Assembly: GCA_023433965.1 (NCBI GenBank)
Contig: JAEYTQ010000145.1
Coordinates: 1 to 6,507 of the forward strand
DNA: 6,507 nt
Source: Pseudomonadota bacterium
Lineage (GTDB): Bacteria; Pseudomonadota; Alphaproteobacteria; Rhizobiales; Xanthobacteraceae
Reading direction: 5' to 3'
In this document: positions 1 through 5,147 of the stretch, piece by piece
Layout: each line of letters starts with the position of its first letter
How positions within the stretch are numbered: position 1 is the first letter of the stretch
Made by a program: the position numbers and the translations under genes
Notes under the pieces: model-generated
Database searches by the model: none
Told to the model about the DNA's origin: nothing
The model's input: only the letters and a program-made list of their open reading frames with translations

Positions 1-111
1 CTGACGCCCGTCGGAGCGGCCCTGATCGGCCTTTCGCAGGGACAGCGGATCGAGTTCGAGACGCCCGACAAGCGGACGAGAGGGCTCACCGTTCTCGCCG
101 TCTCCCGATAA
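1..111 (+). CDS. Rnk / GreA-GreB C-terminal domain protein, 3' end only
   Basis: Only the last 36 codons are present; the reading frame is open from the window edge to TAA at 109-111. The visible peptide begins LTPVGAALIGLSQGQ and ends LTVLAVSR. A Thr/Ser-Pro-x-Gly-x-Ala-Leu-x-Gly-Leu turn followed by short beta strands is typical of the C-terminal FKBP-like domain shared by GreA/GreB transcript-cleavage factors and by Rnk, the so-called regulator of nucleoside diphosphate kinase. These proteins bind RNA polymerase near the secondary channel. The LxVLxV ending fits the Rnk branch better than GreA, but the N-terminal part that would decide is outside the window. The next gene on this strand starts about 160 bp downstream, so co-transcription is possible but not shown. 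Confidence 0.72.
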   Translation: MTPVGAALIGLSQGQRIEFETPDKRTRGLTVLAVSR

Positions 112-144
112 AGGGGACTTCGACTCGAGCATGGGCTTCTCCGA

Positions 145-219
145 CAGGAACGCACCTGCGGGCGCGTTCCGCGCGCGCCCCGGAGCAGCCAGGCGGAGGC
201 CGGCCTCGTGCAGGAACGC
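145..219. repeat. Short direct and inverted repeat of CAGGAACGC upstream of the small membrane protein gene
   Basis: CAGGAACGC occurs at 145-153 and again at 211-219. Between them, GCGTTCC at 164-170 is the exact complement of GGAACGC at 147-153. This can form a 7-bp stem with a 10-nt loop. There is no T-run after it, so it is not a convincing intrinsic terminator for the upstream gene. It may be a leader structure, a protein-binding site or chance in GC-rich DNA. I see no other clear signal in the 160-bp gap between the stop at 111 and the start at 272. Confidence 0.3.
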
Positions 220-271
220 CTCCGCGCTCTTCGCAATTGAGGTGTCGTCAGGCACGACAACGGGAATAGCC

Positions 272-535
272 ATGAAGAACATCAGTGCCGGCCAGGTCGC
301 GTTGTTGGTCGCTCTCGGAGCCATGTTGATCCTCACGGGCGTTTGGGGATTCTCGGTCTGGGGAGCCAGCGCCGGGGCCGAGATGGACAAGCATGGCTGG
401 ATCGCGCTTGGCCTTGGAGCCTTCTTCTCGCTGCTGGTCGGCTGCGGGCTGATGGCGCTGATGTTCTTCAGCAGCCGCAGCGGCCACGACGATGTCGCCG
501 ATCCGTTCCGCCGGCGGGATGGCGAGGACAGATAG
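272..535 (+). CDS. Small two-helix inner-membrane protein of unknown function
   Basis: This encodes an 87-residue hypothetical protein. I chose ATG 272 because the membrane protein proper begins here (MKNISAGQVALL). The same frame is open back to an ATG at 131, but that extension is Arg/Ala/Pro-rich, low-complexity and spans the repeat-containing leader. The ribosome site is weak (a CGGGA at about 261-265). Two hydrophobic helices are clear: about residues 8-30, and about residues 41-65. A short loop with GAEMDKHGW separates them, and the tail is polar and charged (SSRSGHDDVADPFRRRDGEDR region). The charge pattern suggests both ends in the cytoplasm. Small proteins of this shape with a conserved GAEMxKHGWIAL-like loop occur in Bradyrhizobium relatives as hypothetical proteins, as far as I recall; no function is known to me. 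It sits between an Rnk-type gene and a BA14K gene, and that context does not suggest a role. Confidence 0.72.
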   Translation: MKNISAGQVALLVALGAMLILTGVWGFSVWGASAGAEMDKHGWIALGLGAFFSLLVGCGLMALMFFSSRSGHDDVADPFRRRDGEDR

Positions 536-620
536 AAGCAAGGCGTTGCCTGCGGGGCGGACGACGGCGCGCCGGCGACGGCGTTCCGCGCTCACCGTCA
601 CGATTCGCGCGCGCCAAGGG

Positions 621-643
621 AACGGAGCGGGCAACCCGCCGTT
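621..643 (+). other. Small hairpin in the gap before the BA14K gene
   Basis: AACGG at 621-625 pairs with CCGTT at 639-643, and CGGG at 628-631 pairs with CCCG at 635-638 around a CAA loop, leaving a 2-nt AG bulge. It lies 33 bp upstream of the start codon at 677. No U-tract follows, so it could be either the end of the upstream transcript or part of the BA14K leader. The rest of the 536-676 gap shows no promoter I would defend. Confidence 0.25.
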
Positions 644-676
644 GCTCCCGCATCCTCACCCATCAGGGAGCCCGAC

Positions 677-1051
677 ATGAAGATGCGTAGAACTTTCGTT
701 GCCCTCGCGGCCGCCGGAGCGATGCTCTCGACGGCTGCTTCACCCGTGCTCGCGGCACCTCTGCCGATCGCAACTCCCGGCGCCAATTCCGGCGTGCAGG
801 AAGTGCAGTACCGGTATGGACATGGTCATCGGCATGGTCATCGGTATGGCCACCGGCATCATCATCGCCATTACGGCACCGGCGCAGCCGCGCTCGGCGG
901 CCTCGCAGCAGGCGCGATCATCGGCGGCGCGATCGCCAACAGCCAGGCTCAATCCAACGCCGCCTCCTATTGTGCGCAGCGCTATCGCTCCTACGATCCC
1001 GGCTCCGGGACCTATCTGGGCAACGATGGCCTCCGCCACCCCTGCCCATGA
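677..1051 (+). CDS. BA14K family secreted protein with His-rich tract
   Basis: This encodes a 124-residue protein. The start at 677 follows an AGGGAG ribosome site at 665-670 with good spacing. Residues 1-26 are a classical Sec signal peptide: MKMRR, a hydrophobic Ala/Val core, then PVLA before the predicted cut at A26/A27. Residues 47-66 form a Gly/His/Arg/Tyr tract with nine histidines. Residues 67-90 are Gly/Ala-rich and hydrophobic (GAIIGGAIAN), which could insert in a membrane. The C-terminal part, about residues 97-124 (YCAQRYRSYDPGSGTYLG, then DGLRHPCP), is the signature of the BA14K family, named after a lectin-like immunoreactive Brucella protein. Cys99 and Cys123 probably form a disulfide outside the cytoplasm. 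The biochemical role of BA14K proteins in free-living rhizobial relatives is not settled. The His tract suggests metal binding, which is an inference. A strong hairpin 17 nt after the stop probably ends this transcript. Confidence 0.9.
   Translation: MKMRRTFVALAAAGAMLSTAASPVLAAPLPIATPGANSGVQEVQYRYGHGHRHGHRYGHRHHHRHYGTGAAALGGLAAGAIIGGAIANSQAQSNAASYCAQRYRSYDPGSGTYLGNDGLRHPCP
819..866 (+). repeat. 12-bp imperfect tandem repeat coding the His tract
   Basis: Four adjoining 12-bp units lie at 819-830, 831-842, 843-854 and 855-866. The second is GGCATGGTCATC, and the others differ at one to a few positions. They encode R-H-G-H, R-Y-G-H and R-H-H-H style tetrapeptides. Since the unit is a multiple of three, slippage would change the tract length without breaking the reading frame. 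Confidence 0.75.
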
Positions 1052-1067
1052 CGCAAGCATGAGCCTG

Positions 1068-1100
1068 CGGCAGTCTTTCGCGTCGCGCGAGAGACTGCCG
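1068..1100 (+). terminator. 15-bp hairpin after the BA14K gene, terminator-like
   Basis: CGGCAGTCTTTCGCG at 1068-1082 pairs with CGCGAGAGACTGCCG at 1086-1100 around a 3-nt TCG loop. Fourteen positions are Watson-Crick and one is a G-U wobble in the RNA read on this strand. It starts 17 nt after the BA14K stop. No T-run follows on either strand, so it departs from the textbook intrinsic terminator. It could still end transcription or protect the 3' end of the mRNA. Confidence 0.6.
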
Positions 1101-1136
1101 ACGCTCGCTACGCGCTCGGCAAGCGGCGCGTGCGTC

Positions 1137-1164
1137 TTGATTCCGCGGACCGCCGCGCTATACG
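1137..1164 (+). promoter_or_regulatory. Candidate sigma70-type promoter for the dioxygenase gene
   Basis: TTGATT at 1137-1142 and TATACG at 1159-1164 are separated by 16 bp. Each hexamer matches four of six consensus positions. Transcription would start near 1170-1173, giving a leader of about 120 nt before the start codon at 1292. It stands out as an AT-richer patch in GC-rich surroundings, but this is pattern matching only. Confidence 0.35.
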
Positions 1165-1172
1165 TTCCGACC

Positions 1173-1208
1173 ATGATGTTCATCTCCACATTCTTCCCGC
1201 TGATCTGA
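1173..1208 (+). CDS. Possible 11-codon leader peptide (speculative)
   Basis: An ATG at 1173 opens an 11-codon frame, MMFISTFFPLI, ending at TGA 1206-1208. It lies at or very near the predicted transcript start, so it would be leaderless or nearly so; I see no ribosome site. Three of its eleven residues are Phe. Its stop codon lies inside the left arm of the inverted repeat at 1201-1208. This is the arrangement expected of a translated regulatory leader, but a short frame like this is also easily found by chance. Confidence 0.2.
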   Translation: MMFISTFFPLI

Positions 1209-1250
1209 ACGGCAGAACGTCGTTCCGGCGCAGTTGCGCCAGTCAGATCA
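1201..1250 (+). promoter_or_regulatory. Three-arm inverted-repeat cluster in the dioxygenase leader
   Basis: TGATCTGA at 1201-1208 pairs perfectly with TCAGATCA at 1243-1250. Enclosed between them are two more inverted repeats: GAACG/CGTTC at 1215-1225 and GGCGCA/TGCGCC at 1227-1240. Folded as RNA this gives an outer 8-bp stem and two short inner hairpins, a compact three-way junction. It ends 41 nt before the start codon. No known riboswitch class is recognised. It may instead be a DNA operator (TGATCTGA-n34-TCAGATCA). Confidence 0.45.
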
Positions 1251-1291
1251 AACGGCGGCGCGACGCGTCAGCCGAACGGAGAAATGTGTGA

Positions 1292-2083
1292 ATGCCCAAG
1301 ACTGAACAGGCTGGCCTGACGCCCCGTCAGGTCCAGGACTTCATCGACGACGGATTCGTCAAGATCGAGAACGCCTTCAGCAGCGACATCGCAAGGCAAT
1401 GCACGGACGAGCTGTGGGCGGATATCGGCCTGTCGCCGGATCGCCCGGAGCAATGGACCCGCCCCGTGGTCCGGGTCGGGTCCAAGGCGACGCCGCCTTT
1501 CGTCGCGGCCGCGAACACGCCGCTTCTGCACGAGGCCTATGATCAGCTTGCCGGCGAAGCACGCTGGCTCGCGCCCGGCGGGCTCGGAACCTTTCCGATC
1601 CGATTCCCCTCACCTGAAGCTCCCGGCGACGACGGCTGGCATGTGGACATGAGCTTCGGCACGGGCAACGCGGATTTCATGGAATGGCGTGCCAATGTGA
1701 AGAGCAGCGGGCGAGCACTGCTGATGCTGTTCCTGTTCTCGGACGTCGGTGACGACGATGCGCCGACGCGGATCCGGAAGGGCTCGCATGCGACCATCGC
1801 GCGGGAGCTGCTGCCCCATGGCGACGCAGGCGCAACGCTCCGGCAGCTCGCTGCTGACAACTGGGCGTCGACGACAGATTGCGAGATCGAACTGGCGACC
1901 GGCGCGGCAGGCAGCGTCTATCTGTGCCACCCGTTCCTGGTTCATGCCGCGCAACCCCACCGGGGAACGCGGCCGCGCTTCATGGCCCAGCCTCCGCTGC
2001 TGCCGAAAAGCGAGTTCGATCCGGCGTTGCCGCCCTCGCCGGTTCAGATCGCGATCCGGAGGGCTTGCGGGCTGACGGTATAG
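1292..2083 (+). CDS. PhyH family Fe(II)/2-oxoglutarate dioxygenase
   Basis: This encodes a 263-residue protein similar to phytanoyl-CoA dioxygenase. Start 1292 is preceded by GGAGA at 1278-1282. Members hydroxylate or halogenate small molecules or acyl-CoAs using O2 and 2-oxoglutarate with a His-x-Asp...His iron site. The visible elements are in the expected order. The N-terminal LTPRQVQDFIDDGFVKIENAF segment (residues 9-29) is the usual PhyH opening. H117-V-D119 in GWHVDMSF would be the first two iron ligands. R163-K-G-S-H matches the loop that in relatives reads PGSH. H218 in CHPFLVHAAQPH would be the distal ligand, and R229, eleven residues later, the 2-oxoglutarate-binding arginine. The ending PVQIAIRRACGL is also family-typical. 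The protein has no signal peptide or membrane segment, so it is cytosolic. The substrate cannot be told from sequence, and no biosynthetic or lipid genes flank it. A structured leader precedes it. Confidence 0.88.
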   Translation: MPKTEQAGLTPRQVQDFIDDGFVKIENAFSSDIARQCTDELWADIGLSPDRPEQWTRPVVRVGSKATPPFVAAANTPLLHEAYDQLAGEARWLAPGGLGTFPIRFPSPEAPGDDGWHVDMSFGTGNADFMEWRANVKSSGRALLMLFLFSDVGDDDAPTRIRKGSHATIARELLPHGDAGATLRQLAADNWASTTDCEIELATGAAGSVYLCHPFLVHAAQPHRGTRPRFMAQPPLLPKSEFDPALPPSPVQIAIRRACGLTV

Positions 2084-2104
2084 TCGGACGGCATCCGGGA
2101 GGGC

Positions 2105-2335
2105 TCAGCGGTCCTGGATGTCGCTGCCCGATTGGTTACGGCTGATCCTGCAAAACAGAGCTGTTCGCGGAGCCTCCTGGCGCTCCGCGCCGGCGGCGCT
2201 CGTTCCGCCCTGGCCTTCGTCCCTGATCCCTGCCGTTGCGTTCAGCTTCATGCGCTCATGGAACGTCGTGACGAAGGTCGCGTACGTTTCCCTGGCGCGG
2301 TCCGTGTCGGGATTGCGGAAAACGGAGAGCACCAT
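2105..2335 (-). CDS. Unassigned 76-codon ORF or gene remnant downstream of the cyclase
   Basis: ATG at 2335 opens a frame to TGA at 2105, beginning 43 bp after the cyclase stop on the same strand. The first half reads like ordinary protein (FRNPDTDRARETYATFVTTF) and has strongly GC-biased third codon positions. The second half, from about residue 36, turns Gly/Ala/Arg/Gln-rich, with more A/T third positions. There is no clear ribosome site, only a weak GGCGG. The frame is also open upstream of the ATG into the end of the cyclase gene, so this could be the surviving C-terminal piece of a degraded or frameshifted gene. I do not recognise a family. The opposite strand is also open here (2118-2363), so coding is not proven. 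Confidence 0.3.
   Translation of the reverse strand: MVLSVFRNPDTDRARETYATFVTTFHERMKLNATAGIRDEGQGGTSAAGAERQEAPRTALFCRISRNQSGSDIQDR
2166..2189. terminator. 8-bp hairpin between convergent genes, possible terminator
   Basis: CGCGGAGC at 2166-2173 pairs perfectly with GCTCCGCG at 2182-2189 around an 8-nt loop. It lies 82 nt past the dioxygenase stop and could act on either strand between converging transcripts. It lacks a T-run, and if the - strand ORF at 2105-2335 is real it would lie inside it. Confidence 0.3.
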
Positions 2336-2378
2336 CGTATCACCGCGCCGCCCTGATAGATGAAGCCGCGGCTGTTGG

Positions 2379-4244
2379 TTACGCAGCCCCCGGTGCCTTC
2401 GCCCGCGTCAGGTCGTTCAGGAACTGCTCCATGAGCGGCTTGTTGCCAAACCGGCGATAAGAGCGCTCCGCCTCCAACGAAAATGTCGGTTGGACCCCTA
2501 CCAAGTTTACCATCGTCAGTTGCGCCGCTTCTATGTCACCCCGCCGCCCCTGCAGCGCAGCCTGGATGAGCAGGCAGTTGGCATCGCGCGGCGCCCTTAC
2601 AAGGCATTCGGAGATCACGGTCGCCGACTCATCGCGACGATCAGCGGCGTAAAGAGCCTGGCCATGCACATAGGCGTAATATTCCGGCGCCATGGGATGA
2701 AGGCGACGTGCCCGCTCGGCATTGGCAACAGCGTCCGCGTAGTCCCCGAAACGGACTTGCGCTTTTGCCAATGCCATCATGCTATCCGGGTCATTGGGAT
2801 TCAGTTCGACGGCGCGCTTGGCGGCCTGCAAGCCGCCCGCATAATCGCCCTGCACCGCCAGCCCGAAACTGATCACCTGATAGCCGAGCGAGAGATTGGG
2901 ATCGAGGCGCACGGCCTGGCGCGCTTCGCTGAGACCCAGCTCCAGCTCATGCGCCGTCGCCCGACCATTCGACCTCCTGGCCACATCCGCGATGTAAGTG
3001 AGGGCCAAGCCCGCACGGGCGGCGGCATAGGCCGGGTCCATTTCCAGCGCGCGCTGATATAGGCCACGTGCCTCCACGAGTGCTTCCACATCCTTGACGC
3101 CATGCCGGTGTCGATGACGCGCCCGCAGGAGAAGATCGTAAGCCTGAAGGTTGTCGGTCGGACGTTGCGCGGCAGCGATGGCTTCACTTCGGCCGATATA
3201 CGGCGCGAGCTGGGCGACGATTTCCGTGGTCAGCTCGCTTTGTACGGTGAAGACGTCGGCAACCTGCCTGTCGAAGCTGCGCGACCAAAGGTGCGCGCCC
3301 GATTTCACGTTGATCAGCTGCGCCGACACGCGAAGCCGGTCACCCTCGCGGCGCGCGCTGCCTTCCACCACGTAGGAAACCCCCAGCTTTGCCCCGAGCT
3401 TGCGCGTATCATTCTCTTGCCCCCGCACGGCATATGTCGAGTCGCGCGCGATGATCTGAAGCTCGGAATTCCTTGCAAGCGCCGTGGTCACATCCTCGGT
3501 CAGCCCGTCTGCGAAGTACGACTGGTCGCCGCCCATGGTCGCAAAGGGCATCACCGCAACCGACGGCCGCGGATCGGCGCGGGTCTGGTCGAAAGACAGC
3601 GCGGCCGGGAGCCGGCTGACCATCGCCGCCAGGGACAGCGGTTGGATTTGGGTGCCGATGAGCACAAGGGCAACGGCGGCGACGCCATACGACCAGCGCG
3701 CAGCGGTACCATGCAGAACGCGCGGGACTTTTCGCCAGCGAGACCACGAGGATTGCGCGCGCCGTACCCGGTAGACGTTAAGACGCTCGGGGATGTTCTT
3801 TGCGCGCCTGCGGCCCACACGCGCGAACACCTCGCCGCGATTGCGGTCTGCGGCCATGACGACAGCGCCGCTAACAAAGATGCTGCCGGGATCGGCCATC
3901 GCCTCGAGCCGAGTGGCGACATTGACGCCGTCGCCGTACATGTCGCCATTATCCTCGATGACATCGCCGAGGTTGATGCCTATGCGCAGCTCAAACGGGG
4001 CGTTGTCGAACCCTTGCTGGATAGCGGTGCCCGCATCAACGGCTTCGTTGACGCTGGGAAACATCGCCAGAAACCCGTCCCCGGTCTTCTTGAAGATGCG
4101 TCCACCATGCTGTGCGACTGTCGGTTCGATCAGATTGTCGAAGACCGTGCGCAACTCCTTATAGGTGGAGGCCTCGTTTTCGGCCATCATCAGGCTGTAG
4201 CTGACGATGTCGGCAGCCATGATCGCGGCGAGCTTGCGTTCCAT
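2379..4244 (-). CDS. Membrane-tethered class III adenylate cyclase with TolB-like and TPR regions
   Basis: This encodes 621 residues, counted from ATG 4244. That start has AGGGA 8 nt upstream, whereas the in-frame ATG 10 codons earlier has none. Residues 1-165 are the class III cyclase domain. Metal-binding D12 (AADIVSYS) and D56 (KKTGDGFLA), adenine-selecting K52 and D101, and transition-state N108 and R112 (VNVATRL) are all present at family spacing, so it should be active and make cAMP. About 184-200 is a single membrane helix. About 226-347 (PSVAVMPFATMGGD, then YFADGLTEDVTTALAR) is the TolB-N/FlgO-like module seen in many rhizobial cyclases. About 380-600 are TPR-type helical repeats (ALEMDPAYAAARAGLALTY; AVELNPNDPDSMMALAKAQ). 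The N-terminus would be cytoplasmic and the TolB/TPR part periplasmic, suggesting a sensor that controls cAMP. The ligand is unknown. Such cyclases are usually numerous paralogues in Bradyrhizobium-like genomes. Confidence 0.93.
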   Translation of the reverse strand: MERKLAAIMAADIVSYSLMMAENEASTYKELRTVFDNLIEPTVAQHGGRIFKKTGDGFLAMFPSVNEAVDAGTAIQQGFDNAPFELRIGINLGDVIEDNGDMYGDGVNVATRLEAMADPGSIFVSGAVVMAADRNRGEVFARVGRRRAKNIPERLNVYRVRRAQSSWSRWRKVPRVLHGTAARWSYGVAAVALVLIGTQIQPLSLAAMVSRLPAALSFDQTRADPRPSVAVMPFATMGGDQSYFADGLTEDVTTALARNSELQIIARDSTYAVRGQENDTRKLGAKLGVSYVVEGSARREGDRLRVSAQLINVKSGAHLWSRSFDRQVADVFTVQSELTTEIVAQLAPYIGRSEAIAAAQRPTDNLQAYDLLLRARHRHRHGVKDVEALVEARGLYQRALEMDPAYAAARAGLALTYIADVARRSNGRATAHELELGLSEARQAVRLDPNLSLGYQVISFGLAVQGDYAGGLQAAKRAVELNPNDPDSMMALAKAQVRFGDYADAVANAERARRLHPMAPEYYAYVHGQALYAADRRDESATVISECLVRAPRDANCLLIQAALQGRRGDIEAAQLTMVNLVGVQPTFSLEAERSYRRFGNKPLMEQFLNDLTRAKAPGAA

Positions 4245-4564
4245 CAATGGTTTCCCTGTACGGGGGCCAGGCACAAACCGGCATTGCGGACATTTGGCGC
4301 CAGCTTGAAATTAAACCTCCCAACCCGCATCCGGCTATCAACACAGCTCATATGTGCGTGAGTGATGAGACCCGTCCGCGGCGTGCAGGCGGCGGCACTC
4401 CGCGCATGCGGCTGATCCTGAGTTTCCCTGCGGGTTCCCATTGGCGGGACAGCCTTGAGCCCGGCCCGGAAAGGGCGCGTCGTCACACTTTCGGAGCCAT
4501 CCACATGATGAGCGGCTGCAGCTCGCGGCGGTGAGGCCCGCGCCGGCTCAGCACCTAGCCGCCG
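4245..4564. other. 320-bp gene-free stretch upstream of the cyclase
   Basis: No convincing gene lies here on either strand; the open frames have poor composition and no ribosome sites. On the - strand, TTGATA (4336-4341) and TTTAAT (4310-4315) are good hexamers, but their 20-bp spacing is too long for a standard sigma70 promoter, so I give this only low weight for the cyclase. TGGCGCCA at 4295-4302 is a perfect 8-bp palindrome between that -10 candidate and the gene and could be a small operator. The queD 3' hairpin occupies 4527-4572. I see nothing else definite. Confidence 0.4.
4253..4257 (-). promoter_or_regulatory. Ribosome binding site fixing the cyclase start
   Basis: AGGGA on the - strand ends 8 nt before the ATG at 4244. 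This is the main reason for choosing that start over the in-frame ATG at 4274, which would add ten residues (MPGPRTGKPL) not expected before the conserved ERKLAAIMAADIVSYS opening. Confidence 0.7.
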
Positions 4565-4572
4565 TCACCGCC
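4527..4572 (-). terminator. Hairpin spanning the queD stop codon, possible terminator
   Basis: On the - strand GGCGGTGA (4572-4565), whose last three bases are the queD stop codon, pairs perfectly with TCACCGCC (4534-4527). Within the 30-nt loop, CGGC and GCCG can form a smaller inner stem. No U-tract follows. It would be the natural end of the queD transcript, but this is weaker than a standard intrinsic terminator. Confidence 0.35.
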
Positions 4573-4921
4573 CCTGATATTCGGCCCAGCAGTCCGCCGT
4601 CTCGTAGACGCGGACCGCCCATAGCTGCGGCAGGCCCGGCTGCAACCGATCCCAGATCCAGATCGCGATGTTCTCGGCGGTCGGATTCTCCAGGCCCTCG
4701 ACCTCGTTCAGGCAATGGTGATCCAGCGCGCCCATGATGTCGGCGAAGCTTTTTTCGATATCGAAGAAGTCGGCGACGAAGCCGGTGTGGGGATCGACCG
4801 GGCCGTCGAGCTGGACCTCGACGCGATAGGAATGGCCGTGCAGCCGGTGGCATCGGTGAGTCTCGGGCACGTTGGGCAGCCGATGCGCCGCCTCGAACTT
4901 GAACGCCTGCGATATCCTCAT
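4565..4921 (-). CDS. queD: 6-carboxy-5,6,7,8-tetrahydropterin synthase QueD
   Basis: This encodes 118 residues from ATG 4921, which has GAGGAG just upstream; an in-frame GTG at 4933 would add only four residues and has no ribosome site. QueD turns 7,8-dihydroneopterin triphosphate into 6-carboxytetrahydropterin, the second step towards preQ0 and queuosine in tRNA. It is a cytosolic member of the 6-pyruvoyl-tetrahydropterin synthase family. Zinc ligands H13 (FEAAH), H28 and H30 (LHGH) are present, as are catalytic C24, four residues before H28, the D67-H68 pair in ALDHHCLN, PTAEN at 80-84, and E107 in VYETADCWAEY, which binds the pterin. The length is normal for bacterial QueD. queC, queE and queF are not in view, so the pathway is dispersed. 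It lies 84 bp downstream of tRNA-Arg on the same strand. Confusion with eukaryote-type PTPS is unlikely given the CxxxHGH spacing. Confidence 0.94.
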   Translation of the reverse strand: MRISQAFKFEAAHRLPNVPETHRCHRLHGHSYRVEVQLDGPVDPHTGFVADFFDIEKSFADIMGALDHHCLNEVEGLENPTAENIAIWIWDRLQPGLPQLWAVRVYETADCWAEYQGR

Positions 4922-4925
4922 CCAG

Positions 4926-4931
4926 CTCCTC
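4926..4931 (-). promoter_or_regulatory. Ribosome binding site of queD
   Basis: GAGGAG on the - strand lies 4 nt before the ATG at 4921. The spacing is short but the match is strong. It overlaps the first codons of the longer GTG-initiated frame, which argues that translation begins at the ATG. Confidence 0.6.
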
Positions 4932-4943
4932 ACACGGCGTGGC

Positions 4944-4976
4944 CATCCGGTCTCGACCCCGTCTGGCGACCGGATG
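4944..4976 (-). terminator. 9-bp hairpin between tRNA-Arg and queD
   Basis: CATCCGGTC and GACCGGATG form a perfect 9-bp stem with a 15-nt loop. It starts about 29 nt after the CCA end of tRNA-Arg and ends 22 nt before the queD ATG, all on the - strand. It could end the tRNA transcript, attenuate read-through into queD, or sit in the queD leader. No U-run follows, and I do not recognise a preQ1 aptamer. Confidence 0.4.
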
Positions 4977-5005
4977 CTGCTTGGTCCTGACCTTTCGGCG
5001 AAGAA

Positions 5006-5082
5006 TGGCGCGCCCGGAACGATTCGAACGTCCGACCCTCAGATTCGTAGTCTGATGCTCTATCCAGCTGAGCTACGGGCGC
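5006..5082 (-). tRNA. tRNA-Arg, anticodon ACG
   Basis: The 77-nt cloverleaf, including an encoded CCA at 5008-5006, folds fully. The acceptor stem is GCGCCCG/CGGGCGC with discriminator G. The D stem is GCTC/GAGC, the anticodon stem is TCAGA/TCTGA with loop CTACGAA, and the variable loop is normal. The T stem is GGACG/CGTTC, with one G-T pair, around TTCGAAT. Anticodon ACG is normally deaminated to ICG by TadA and reads CGU, CGC and CGA. It is transcribed leftward, towards queD. Read in another frame, the tRNA yields the well-known spurious peptide APVAQLDRASDYESEGRTFES, which is not a gene. Confidence 0.97.
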
Positions 5083-5147
5083 GTGTTTCGCAAACAGCGC
5101 GGGCATGGACCCGCCAGCAGCCCCCGGCAGAGCCGGAGGGGTGCGAA

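Noticed and set aside
131..271. An N-terminal extension of the small membrane protein to ATG 131.
   Set aside because: The added 47 residues are Arg/Ala/Pro-rich and cover the repeat-bearing leader; the membrane protein proper starts at 272.
1..273. A - strand frame open from an ATG at 273 to the left edge (starts MAIPVVVPDDTSIAKSAEAF).
   Set aside because: It runs antisense through the Rnk-type gene end, has no ribosome site, and its later part is Pro/Ser/Arg-rich. Long chance frames are common at this GC content. Sequence to the left would be needed to revisit it.
740..1189. A - strand frame across the BA14K gene and the gap after it.
   Set aside because: It is the shadow of the BA14K gene; the + strand has the ribosome site, signal peptide and family motif.
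4310..4341. TTGATA and TTTAAT as a cyclase promoter.
   Set aside because: The hexamers are good, but a 20-bp spacer is too long for a standard promoter, so it is only noted in the gap description.
3102..4361. A 419-codon + strand frame opposite the cyclase.
   Set aside because: It is antisense to a gene with a complete cyclase active site, and its Arg/His-rich product has no domain I recognise.
4922..5005. A preQ1 riboswitch upstream of queD.
   Set aside because: There is a 9-bp hairpin but no A-rich tail or C-rich loop arrangement of the known preQ1 aptamers.
5006..5082. tRNA-Arg as an integration site for a mobile element.
   Set aside because: No integrase gene and no repeat of the tRNA 3' end was seen in the window; the genes on both sides look like core genes.
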